Assembly (NCBI GenBank): GCA_945482615.1
Contig: CALYRG010000006.1
Coordinates: 1 to 48,899 of the forward strand
Origin: an uncultured Clostridia bacterium
GTDB taxonomy: Bacteria; Bacillota; Clostridia; Oscillospirales; Oscillospiraceae
Length of the DNA: 48,899 nucleotides
Direction of reading: 5' to 3'
Each line of letters starts with the position of its first letter. The stretch's first letter is position 1. The notes beneath the pieces were generated by a model. The model was not told the DNA's origin and searched no databases. It was given only the letters and a program-made list of their open reading frames with translations. Positions 34,706 to 41,239 of this stretch are shown here, piece by piece. The translations under genes and the position numbers were made by a program.

Positions 34706-36505
34706 ATGGAACAGTTTAGCAGCCGGGAGCAAATCCCTGAGAAGTATCGTTGGGCACTGGAAGACCTTTACCCCGGGACAGAGGATTGGGAGCGGGAGCT
34801 GGAAACCCTCCATGAGGATGCAAAAACGCTGGAGTCCTTCCAGGGAAAGCTGGGCCTCAGCGGGGAGAATCTGTGCAGCTACCTGGATCAACTGGAAAAA
34901 CTGGAGGTCAAGGCCTCCAACCTTGGCAATTACTGTATGCGCAAGGCGGACGAGGATACCCGGAGCCCGGAGGGTCAGGCCATGTCCGGCAGATTTATGA
35001 ACCGGATGGTGGAGGTAAGCACTGCTGCCAGCTTTGACACCCCGGAGATCATGGCCATCGCGGATGATACACTGGAAGGCTTTTACGCTGCCTGTCCCCG
35101 GCTGGAGCGCTACCGACGGTTCCTTACAAATCTGCGCCGCCGGAAGGCCCACACATTGTCCGCCCAGGAGGAAAAGCTCCTGTCTTCCGTGGCGGAGGTG
35201 ACCCAGGCGCCTGAGAATACCTACTCGTCCCTGCTCAATGCGGATATGACCTTCCCGGATGCGCTGGATGGGCAGGGGGTCAGCCACCCTGTGAACCATG
35301 CAAGCTTTATCGCGCTGCAGCAGAGCGAAGACCGTCAGCTTCGCCGCAGCGCCTATGAGAGCATGTACGACACCCTGGGCCATTTCCGCAACACCGAAGC
35401 GGCTCTGCTCAATGCGCAGAACAAGCAGCTGAAGTTCTGCGCCGATGCCCGGAAGTACGGCAGCACCCTGGAGGCCTCTCTGGACAGCACCAACGTCCCT
35501 GTGGCTGTGTACCACAACCTGATCCAGGCGGTGCACGAAAACCTGCCCAAGCTTCACCGGTATATCCGTCTGCGCAGGAAACTGATGGGCCTGGATGAAC
35601 TCCATTTCTATGATGTCTATACGCCTCTTGTGGGGGACAGGAATCGGGAGATCCCCTTTGAGGAGGCTGCACAGACGGTATATGAGGCGCTGGAGCCTCT
35701 GGGCGAAACCTACCGTGCGGTGCTGAAGGAAGGCTTGGAAAACCGCTGGGTCGATGTCTATCCCACCCCCGGCAAGCGCAGCGGCGCATACTCTGCCGGA
35801 ACCTTTGTCCATCCCTTCGTGCTGCTGAACCAGACGGATACCCTGAACTGTCAGTTCACCCTGGCCCATGAGATGGGCCATGCCCTCCACTCCTATTTCT
35901 CCAACAAGACGCAGAATCCTCTGGATGCGGATTATGTGATCTTTGTGGCAGAGGTAGCCTCTACCTGCAACGAGGCGCTGCTGATGGAGCATCTGCTGAG
36001 CAAAACCACCGACCGCCGGGAGCGTGCGTATCTTATCAACCATTTCCTGGAGCAGTTCCGCGGCACGCTGTTCCGCCAGACAATGTTTGCCGAGTTTGAG
36101 TTGAAAATTGGCCAGTTGACTGCCCAGGGCCAGACCCTGACGGCGGACGTGCTGAGCAGCATTTACCGGGAGCTGAACGAGCAGTACTATGGGCCGGACA
36201 TTGTGGTGGATGACCGGATCGCCCTGGAGTGGGCCAGAATTCCCCACTTCTATTACAACTACTACGTCTTCCAGTACGCCACCGGCTATGCCGCAGCCAT
36301 TGCCCTGTCCAGACGGATTCTGCGGGAGGGAGCGTGTGCGGTGCGCGATTACCTGAACTTCCTCAGCGGCGGCTGCTCCAAGAGCCCTGTGGAGCTTTTG
36401 AAGGGCGCAGGTGTGGATATGACCACCCCCGAGCCTGTGAACCAGGCACTGGCCCTGTTCGACACCCTGCTGACAGAAATGGAAGCGCTGATGGGAGGCA
36501 ATTGA
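34706..36505 (+). CDS. pepF: Oligoendopeptidase F (M3 metallopeptidase)
   Basis: 599-aa cytoplasmic zinc peptidase that cuts short peptides. The HEMGH zinc motif is at about residues 388-392 (TLAHEMGHALHSYF) with the third ligand in FVAEVASTCNEAL about 25 residues later; GTFVHPFVLLN and the C-terminal FYYNYYVFQYATGYAAA are typical of the M3B family. Length is normal. ATG 34706 follows an ACGGAGGA box at 6 bp; an open frame reaching back to 33659 is only an extension through the eamA region. Its transcription shares a control region with eamA. Confidence 0.95.
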   Translation: MEQFSSREQIPEKYRWALEDLYPGTEDWERELETLHEDAKTLESFQGKLGLSGENLCSYLDQLEKLEVKASNLGNYCMRKADEDTRSPEGQAMSGRFMNRMVEVSTAASFDTPEIMAIADDTLEGFYAACPRLERYRRFLTNLRRRKAHTLSAQEEKLLSSVAEVTQAPENTYSSLLNADMTFPDALDGQGVSHPVNHASFIALQQSEDRQLRRSAYESMYDTLGHFRNTEAALLNAQNKQLKFCADARKYGSTLEASLDSTNVPVAVYHNLIQAVHENLPKLHRYIRLRRKLMGLDELHFYDVYTPLVGDRNREIPFEEAAQTVYEALEPLGETYRAVLKEGLENRWVDVYPTPGKRSGAYSAGTFVHPFVLLNQTDTLNCQFTLAHEMGHALHSYFSNKTQNPLDADYVIFVAEVASTCNEALLMEHLLSKTTDRRERAYLINHFLEQFRGTLFRQTMFAEFELKIGQLTAQGQTLTADVLSSIYRELNEQYYGPDIVVDDRIALEWARIPHFYYNYYVFQYATGYAAAIALSRRILREGACAVRDYLNFLSGGCSKSPVELLKGAGVDMTTPEPVNQALALFDTLLTEMEALMGGN

Positions 36506-36506
36506 C

Positions 36507-36773
36507 ATGGCACAGCTGTTTCTTCCAACCCTGCACACCTTTGCCATGAATAATATCTTCACCGGCTCCTCCGGGCTGTTTCGCTTCCGTGTTCAGCCTC
36601 ATGTTGTTATGGCAACCCCGAAAGAGGTCGACTTTGAAAACAGTAACATGTTTGTTGAGTACTGGCACGGCCTTTTCTGCTATGAGAAAAGTGATATGGA
36701 GGGAAGTGAAACCTTCCCCATGACGGAAGAAGGCCGGGAGGAGATGCGCCGCTGGCTGGAAAGCAAGATCTGA
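36507..36773 (+). CDS. Small conserved-looking protein after pepF, unknown function
   Basis: 88-aa soluble protein with a beta-rich first half (FTGSSGLFRFRVQPHVVMATP) and a helical end (TEEGREEMRRWLESKI). I do not recognise the family. It begins one base after the pepF stop with GGGAGG 7 bp upstream, so it is very likely translated from the pepF transcript. The content of aromatic residues (HTFAMNNIF, EYWHGLFCY) is not like a random frame. Role unknown; a partner or regulator of PepF is one possibility. Confidence 0.65.
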   Translation: MAQLFLPTLHTFAMNNIFTGSSGLFRFRVQPHVVMATPKEVDFENSNMFVEYWHGLFCYEKSDMEGSETFPMTEEGREEMRRWLESKI

Positions 36774-37058
36774 TAATTGCAAAATAGAATTACCTTTTTA
36801 GCAAAATAAGGCTATTTTCTTCTGAAAATATTAAAAATACACCGGAAGCCATCCTCCGCTCCTGAACCTTGGGGCGGGGGATTTGCTGTCTGCTTCACAC
36901 GTTCCCCATCCCGAAACCCGGGGAAAGGGGCAATTTGCCGTGGCGGGTTATCTCTGGCAGTTCCAGATTTTTCCAGAAAAAAATATAATTTCCCCCTTCC
37001 ATTTTGGAGATACTACGTGTATAATGTTATGTAAACAAAGAGACAGAGGGAGAGCGTC
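36774..37058 (+). other. Intergenic region with short inverted and direct repeats
   Basis: 285 bp with no gene seen. It holds AAAATA/TATTTT around 36805, a GC-rich weak terminator-like stem (36853-36862 with 36871-36880, several G-U pairs, ATTTGC after it) that may end the pepF transcript, an 11-bp odd palindrome GGCAATTTGCC (36929-36939), and two direct copies of TTCCAGA (36960-36966 and 36970-36976) upstream of the next promoter. Confidence 0.4.
36997..37025 (+). promoter_or_regulatory. Probable promoter for the polysaccharide deacetylase gene
   Basis: Perfect TATAAT (37020-37025) with a poor -35 (TTCCAT, 36997-37002) at 17 bp. The weak -35 and the repeats upstream suggest dependence on an activator. 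Confidence 0.55.
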
Positions 37059-38525
37059 ATGGGGGAAAGAGAAAGCGGAGGGAAACCGGGCCTTTTTCAG
37101 GTCGTGTGGAAGGTTCTGCTGGCACTGCTGGTGCTGGCGGGGATTGTGTGCTGGGTGCTGTTCTGGTGGAATCGGTTTACTCTGACGGTGGAGCTGGAGG
37201 GAGAGGAATCGGTGCTCCATCAGTATGGGGAGCCTTTTCAGGACCCGGGGGTTCGGGTCACCCTCCGGGGTACGGAACTCCTTATGGAAGGAAGGGAGCT
37301 GAGCCATGCCGATATCATGGTGTTCGGCGGCCCCAATGTTGAGCAGCTGGGCAGGCAGAACGTCACATACCATGTTCGCTTCCTGTTCTGGGAGGCGGAG
37401 GTACACCGCACGGTGACGGTGACAGATATGATCAGCCCGGTGATCACGCTGACCAAGGCACCGGATTTTATCCCGGCCAGAGGCCCTTACATTGAGTCTG
37501 GTTATCAGGCCTATGACAATCTGGACGGGGATATTACCGACCGGGTCAAGCGTCAGGAGCTTCCGGGCAAGATCGTCTACACCGTGGTGGACTCCTGCGG
37601 CAATCCGGCATCTGTGGAGCGGAAGCTCCCGGTGTTCAAGCTTGTGGAACCGGAGATCACACTCAGCGGCGGGGACTACTGGGCGATTCCCACGGGAACC
37701 GTTTTTGAGGAACCGGGCTACAAGGCAAAGGATGACATGGACGGCGATCTGACCGAAAAGGTGCAGGTGGAAGGCGAGGTCAGCTGGTGGCAGACCGGCA
37801 CATATCCCCTGGTGTACTCGGTCACAGATTCCACGGACAACACCACTACGGTGACCCGGAATGTGGAGGTCATCCCAAGGGAATGGCCGGACACGCAGTG
37901 GCCGGAGGGTAAGACCATCTATCTGACCTTTGACGATGGCCCCGGGCCTTATACCCAGGCACTTTTGAATGTTCTGGGGGCCTACGGCGCAAAGGCTACC
38001 TTCTTTGTCACAGACAGCGGCTATGGAAACGTGATGCGGGAAATCGTGGCCCAGGGTCACAGCATTGGCATTCATACGGTGACCCACGACTATGGGAAGA
38101 TATACGCCAGTCCGGAAGCCTTTTACGAGGATTTGACCCATATGCAGCAAATCATCTTTGATGAGACCGGCGTCTGGACGACCCTGATGCGGTTCCCCGG
38201 CGGAAGCTCCAATCTGGTAAGCAAACGGACCAGCCCGGGAATTATGACGACGCTGAGCACGTCCGTCCGGGATGCGGGCTATCAGTATTTTGACTGGAAC
38301 GTGGACAGCGACGATGCGGGAGCAGCCCACGATGCCCAGAAGGTCTTTGAGAATGTGGTTGCGGGTGTGCAGAACAAGGCTGTATGCATTGTGCTCCAGC
38401 ATGATATCCACTCCTACAGCGTGGAGGCCGTGGAGAATATCCTGCAATGGGGACAGGAGAATGGCTATCGCTTCCTGGGGCTGAATGAGAACAGCCCCGG
38501 CTTCCACCACGATGTAATGAATTGA
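37059..38525 (+). CDS. Membrane-anchored polysaccharide deacetylase with Ig-like domains
   Basis: 488-aa protein. One membrane helix (about 16-36, KVLLALLVLAGIVCWVLFWW) is followed by three beta-sandwich modules of the DUF5011/bacterial Ig type (about 45-120, 125-200 and 205-285; the latter two share DNLDGDITDRV and DDMDGDLTEKV with VVDSCGN and VTDSTDN strands). A C-terminal NodB domain begins TIYLTFDDGPGPYT, with catalytic and metal residues D292, D293 and the HxxxH of GIHTVTHDYG, plus MRFPGGSSN and DWNVDSDD. It should remove acetyl groups from peptidoglycan or another surface glycan outside the cell. Start ATG 37059 has an AGAGGGAGAG box. Confidence 0.93.
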   Translation: MGERESGGKPGLFQVVWKVLLALLVLAGIVCWVLFWWNRFTLTVELEGEESVLHQYGEPFQDPGVRVTLRGTELLMEGRELSHADIMVFGGPNVEQLGRQNVTYHVRFLFWEAEVHRTVTVTDMISPVITLTKAPDFIPARGPYIESGYQAYDNLDGDITDRVKRQELPGKIVYTVVDSCGNPASVERKLPVFKLVEPEITLSGGDYWAIPTGTVFEEPGYKAKDDMDGDLTEKVQVEGEVSWWQTGTYPLVYSVTDSTDNTTTVTRNVEVIPREWPDTQWPEGKTIYLTFDDGPGPYTQALLNVLGAYGAKATFFVTDSGYGNVMREIVAQGHSIGIHTVTHDYGKIYASPEAFYEDLTHMQQIIFDETGVWTTLMRFPGGSSNLVSKRTSPGIMTTLSTSVRDAGYQYFDWNVDSDDAGAAHDAQKVFENVVAGVQNKAVCIVLQHDIHSYSVEAVENILQWGQENGYRFLGLNENSPGFHHDVMN

Positions 38526-38539
38526 TATCCTGACAGCAG

Positions 38540-38577
38540 AAAACCACCGGCTCACTCACGAGGCCGGTGGTTTTGCT
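38540..38577. terminator. Bidirectional terminator
   Basis: A 12-bp perfect stem (38540-38551 with 38563-38574) has A-run and T-run ends on both strands. It ends the deacetylase gene on plus and the 22-codon peptide gene on minus. Confidence 0.85.
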
Positions 38578-38645
38578 TAACGTTCGCTGGGACCGCCTGC
38601 ATCTTTGTCAAAGATCAGGTCATCCAGATCCATAATGGGTTCCAT
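38577..38645 (-). CDS. Possible 22-aa peptide gene
   Basis: Starts MEPIMDLDDLIF and ends AGGPSER; very acidic middle. It has a strong ribosome binding site (AGGAAGGAG 7 bp before ATG 38645), a TATACT -10 box (38683-38678, no good -35), and the bidirectional terminator directly after the stop. I do not recognise it. It could be a small regulatory or signal peptide, or the N-terminal stub of a gene lost when the neighbouring element decayed. Confidence 0.5.
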   Translation of the reverse strand: MEPIMDLDDLIFDKDAGGPSER

Positions 38646-38687
38646 GGCGTTTCTCCTTCCTGAAAGCACTACCGGATAGTATATGCC

Positions 38688-39062
38688 ATGGGACGCGCGA
38701 AATTGCGTGAAACAGGGAAGGGAAAAATACAATATGCTTACGATCAGTACCGCTACGATATGGGCGATCAGTGGAAAGACACAGACCGGCTATTCATCGC
38801 TGAGTGCGGCGCACAGATCTACCCCGGCACTGTGTACATATGGGTGCATAAGGTGTGTGACGCGGCAGGGCTGCCTCATAGAACGGTGCATTCTCTGCGA
38901 CATACCAACATCACCATGCAGATCGCAGCAGGCGTACCGCTGGTCACAGTGGCCGGTAGAGCAGGCCACGCGAGAATCAGCACCACAACAGATATCTACA
39001 GCCACTTCCTAAAGAGCTCCGATAAAATGGCAGCAGAAAAGCTGGAGCAGCTATTCGAATAA
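38688..39062 (+). pseudogene. Truncated tyrosine recombinase (phage/ICE integrase C-terminus)
   Basis: 124 codons that match only the last third of a tyrosine integrase: HSLRHTNITMQIAAGVPL (arginine 2 and the first histidine), GHARISTTTDIYSHFL (second histidine and the nucleophile tyrosine). The N-terminal arm-binding and core-binding domains and the first catalytic arginine are missing, so it should not be active. There is no ribosome binding site before ATG 38688. A terminator follows 12 bp later. It marks an old integration event beside tRNA-Arg. Confidence 0.85.
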
Positions 39063-39073
39063 CACAACACAAA

Positions 39074-39108
39074 GGGCGATGGCCATAGCGGCCATCGCCC
39101 GATTTTTT
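39074..39108 (+). terminator. Intrinsic terminator after the integrase remnant
   Basis: Perfect 11-bp stem (39074-39084 with 39090-39100), 5-nt loop, then GATTTTTT. The T run overlaps the stop of the opposite-strand gene. Confidence 0.88.
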
Positions 39109-39823
39109 AGTCTGTTGCCATAATCGCGAGCTCAGCGATAAAGTATACTAACAGCTCATACACACTTTTGGCTTCCTCGTCAGAGTAGTCCATCATACCA
39201 CGATGGAGAATGTTGTTTCTAAATGGGATGCGCTTATCAATTGGGTTTGCATAGCTATCAGTATTGGAAAAGACGGTAAATACAATGCCGGCAATCAAAA
39301 CCTTTTTATAGCTGTCCATATCCATGTCATGAGTGTCCTGCGCTGACTGTAAAGCTACTCTTTTGATTTTATCCTTTGACTGACGTTCATGAGCCATAGC
39401 TTGATAAACCAATTCTTCGAAATGAGCTAACAGAACGATTGTCTTTTCGCGATGACTCAATTGCGAGGATTCAACAACAGAGAGGGCATAGGCATCCAAC
39501 GGTGTGGACTCAGTCTTTTTCCTGACGGCATCTACAGCCATGTCATATGTCATGTAGCCAAAGCTCTCCTGAAGCCACTCCACGTCAGCATAGGTGATCT
39601 CAGCCTTTTCGAAACCGGAGATACGTTGGAACAATTCGGTTTCCTGAATGTCCGTTGGAATACTCTGAAAGAATTTGACAAGATTAGCAAATGTGTCAGA
39701 GGCGGCAAATCTTGTCATGGCCTCGTTAATCGACAGTACCATGTTGCCGATTTTTTCAGAGAGCGAAAGTAGGTTGGCAATATGCTCGTTCTTAAAGAAC
39801 CAATGTTCATGCTGATCGGCCAT
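39107..39823 (-). CDS. HEPN-like protein, candidate ribonuclease/defence gene
   Basis: 238-aa, mostly helical, soluble protein of no family I can name. The C-terminal part has RNNILH at residues 202-207, in the context PFRNNILHRGMMDYSDEEA followed by a helix; this fits the R-polar-x3-H motif of HEPN domains, which are RNases in many toxins and abortive-infection systems. ATG 39823 has a perfect AAGGAGG box 8 bp upstream; a GTG at 39901 would run into the tRNA and is rejected. Visibly lower GC than its neighbours, with A/T-ending codons. Located between an integrase remnant and tRNA-Arg, so probably horizontally acquired. No separate antitoxin gene is visible. Confidence 0.75.
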   Translation of the reverse strand: MADQHEHWFFKNEHIANLLSLSEKIGNMVLSINEAMTRFAASDTFANLVKFFQSIPTDIQETELFQRISGFEKAEITYADVEWLQESFGYMTYDMAVDAVRKKTESTPLDAYALSVVESSQLSHREKTIVLLAHFEELVYQAMAHERQSKDKIKRVALQSAQDTHDMDMDSYKKVLIAGIVFTVFSNTDSYANPIDKRIPFRNNILHRGMMDYSDEEAKSVYELLVYFIAELAIMATD

Positions 39824-39864
39824 TTGATTTACCTCCTTAAAATTGTTTGACTTATGATAGAAAT

Positions 39865-39892
39865 AGCCGCAGAACACACTGGTTTTGCGGCT
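39865..39892. other. Hairpin between tRNA-Arg and the HEPN-like gene
   Basis: AGCCGCA (39865-39871) pairs with TGCGGCT (39886-39892) around a 14-nt loop. On the plus strand it is followed by TTTT; on the minus strand, the direction of the tRNA and the HEPN-like gene, only by ATTTC. It may partly end the tRNA transcript. Confidence 0.45.
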
Positions 39893-39895
39893 TTT

Positions 39896-39972
39896 TGGCA
39901 CGCCCGGCGCGATTCGAACGCGCGACCTTTCGCTTAGGAGGCGAACGCTCTATCCTGCTGAGCTACGGGCGC
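39896..39972 (-). tRNA. tRNA-Arg (anticodon CCT)
   Basis: 77-nt cloverleaf: acceptor GCGCCCG with CGGGCGT, D arm GCTCAGCAGGATAGAGC, anticodon stem TTCGC/GCGAA with loop CTCCTAA (anticodon CCT), T arm GCGCGTTCGAATCGCGC, encoded CCA end. tRNA genes of this kind are common integration targets. Confidence 0.95.
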
Positions 39973-40025
39973 ATATTATGAAATTTAGGTAAATTGGGCT
40001 TTGAAGGCATATCCCTTACATTTTC

Positions 40026-40071
40026 CCGAAAAGGCACCAAAGGGTACCGAACAGGGTGCCAAATCTCCGAA
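40026..40071 (+). repeat. Three CCGAA repeats at 20-21 bp spacing
   Basis: CCGAA at 40026, 40047 and 40067, each preceded by A/G-rich sequence with GGYACC/GGTGCC elements between them (GGCACC 40033-40038 inverted to GGTGCC 40055-40060). The two-turn spacing suits protein arm sites, for example for an integrase or excisionase. Confidence 0.4.
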
Positions 40072-40139
40072 AGCGTTGACACAAGGTCGCGAAATCGGCG
40101 TTTTCCTCGCGTTTTCTCGCTTTCCTGCGGGTATCACAC

Positions 40140-40176
40140 GGATAGAGCAAGACCTTAGGAGGCGTACGCTCTATCC
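40140..40176. repeat. Inverted repeat GGATAGAGC / GCTCTATCC
   Basis: Perfect 9-bp inverted repeat (40140-40148 and 40168-40176). One arm is the tRNA D-arm sequence inside the partial tRNA copy; the other is an extra inverted copy next to it. Confidence 0.5.
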
Positions 40177-40193
40177 AGGTGAGCTACGGGGGC
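40154..40193 (-). repeat. Degenerate copy of the 5' half of tRNA-Arg (probable att scar)
   Basis: 40 bp that match 39933-39972, from the anticodon loop to the 5' end of tRNA-Arg, at 36 of 40 positions. The 3' half of the tRNA is absent, so no functional tRNA can form. It is either one end of an excised or decayed integrative element or a dead second tRNA gene. Confidence 0.75.
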
Positions 40194-40257
40194 AGGCAGG
40201 ATGTATTGTACTCTCTTTTGAGGGCAATGTCAAGAACAACATACTACCCGGCGATAT

Positions 40258-40770
40258 TCAGAACCGAAGCTTTTCAAAGCGCTTGATCAGGAGCCCCGCA
40301 CAAATACCGATGGCAACGCCCGCAATCACACCGCTGATCAGCAGAACAGGAAGGTACAGAACCAGCTGCTTCGTTCCGGTGATGAGAATCGCAACCGCAA
40401 TCTGGCCAATGTTGTGCAGTACACCTCCCACCACACTGACGGTGATGGGGGAGAACAGGCCGGTCTTTTTGAGCAGCATCATACCGGAAAGACTGAGGGC
40501 CGCCCCGGCCAGACCGTAGGCCATGCTCATGGCAGAAGAGAACAGGAGGCTCACCAGCACCACCCGGATCAGACTGACGGTAATGGCTTCCCGGCTCCCA
40601 ACCCGATAGAGCATGAACATGATGACCAGATTGGGAAGGCCGATTTTTACGCCCTGGACGGCGACCAGAGGCGGGATCAGACTCTCCACATAGGACAGAA
40701 TCATGGCCAGGGCGATAAACAGGCCCAGAAAGGCCACACGCCGCGGGGCGGATTTTGAAGTGTTTGCCAT
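40258..40770 (-). CDS. Gx transporter family protein (heptaprenyl diphosphate synthase component I-like)
   Basis: 170-aa membrane protein with five or six helices (VAFLGLFIALAMILSYVESL, LPNLVIMFMLYRVG, MMLLKKTGLFSPIT and VSVVGGVLHNIGQIAVAIL). It belongs to the family called Gx transporter or Hpre_diP_synt_I, which is related to ECF-type S components and is often encoded with ApbE, NusG-II proteins and flavin-dependent extracytoplasmic redox systems. Strong AGAAGGAG box before ATG 40770. Third gene of the apbE operon, 13 bp after the NusG-II stop. Substrate unproven; a flavin or quinone precursor is a reasonable guess. Confidence 0.85.
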   Translation of the reverse strand: MANTSKSAPRRVAFLGLFIALAMILSYVESLIPPLVAVQGVKIGLPNLVIMFMLYRVGSREAITVSLIRVVLVSLLFSSAMSMAYGLAGAALSLSGMMLLKKTGLFSPITVSVVGGVLHNIGQIAVAILITGTKQLVLYLPVLLISGVIAGVAIGICAGLLIKRFEKLRF

Positions 40771-40783
40771 AGGTTTCTCCTTC

Positions 40784-41134
40784 TCAGCTTACCAGATCGA
40801 CCCCGGTTTCCGTGCCGTAGACGGTGACGGTGACCCGGTTGGGAAGACAGGTGATGGTCTCGCCCGCCTCGTCAATCATGCCCCGCTTGATGCAAAGATG
40901 GTCGGGGCACTGGGCCTGGGTCAGCCATGCCTTACCGGATTCAATATGCAGGGTATTGGTGCCGCCGTTGATGTCCGCGGTCAGGGTCTGGGAAAGGGAG
41001 TAGCGGGCGGTCTCCTCACCGTCCACCCGGACAATCACGTAGGCGCCAGGCTCCTTGGAAAGCTCCACGGCAAGCAGAGCGGCAAGGGCAAAAAGGAGAA
41101 TGCCGCCGATAAGAATAAAGTCCCGCTTCTTCAT
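40784..41134 (-). CDS. NusG domain II-containing protein
   Basis: 116-aa protein with one N-terminal membrane helix (FILIGGILLFALAALLAVEL) and an extracytoplasmic NusG-II-type beta domain with HIESGKAWLTQAQCPDHLC and GETITCLPNRVTVTV. The CPDHLC pair plus a later Cys (ITCLP) are characteristic. Proteins of this type accompany ApbE and Rnf-like or extracellular electron transfer loci. ATG 41134 has no ribosome binding site of its own; it overlaps the stop of a short upstream ORF (41131-41202). Confidence 0.87.
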   Translation of the reverse strand: MKKRDFILIGGILLFALAALLAVELSKEPGAYVIVRVDGEETARYSLSQTLTADINGGTNTLHIESGKAWLTQAQCPDHLCIKRGMIDEAGETITCLPNRVTVTVYGTETGVDLVS

Positions 41135-41202
41135 ACCGGCAGAATCGGATGGGCCGCTGGGCTGCGGGTGTGTGGGACTGTAATGGTCTGGATGTTACGC
41201 AT
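41131..41202 (-). CDS. Short leader ORF (23 aa) coupled to the NusG-II gene
   Basis: Begins MRNIQTITVPHTR; its TGA overlaps the ATG of the NusG-II gene. The start at 41202 has the strong box AAGAAGGAG. The main gene lacks a Shine-Dalgarno, so ribosomes probably reach it by finishing this ORF. No known family. Confidence 0.5.
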   Translation of the reverse strand: MRNIQTITVPHTRSPAAHPILPV

Positions 41203-41239
41203 TTGCGTGGCGCTCCTTCTTAAGCGTATTTGCCGGAAT

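Noticed and set aside
34550-36562. A minus-strand frame that would make eamA 965 aa long
   Set aside because: It is the antisense shadow of pepF. The EamA fold is complete from ATG 34549, which has its own promoter and ribosome binding site.
36805-36840. CRISPR-like or phage-like repeats in the AT-rich stretch after pepF
   Set aside because: Only short AAAATA/TATTTT repeats with no regular unit or spacing; no CRISPR array was seen anywhere in the window.
39824-39901. GTG 39901 as start of the HEPN-like gene
   Set aside because: It would overlap the 3' end of tRNA-Arg, and ATG 39823 has an ideal AAGGAGG box.
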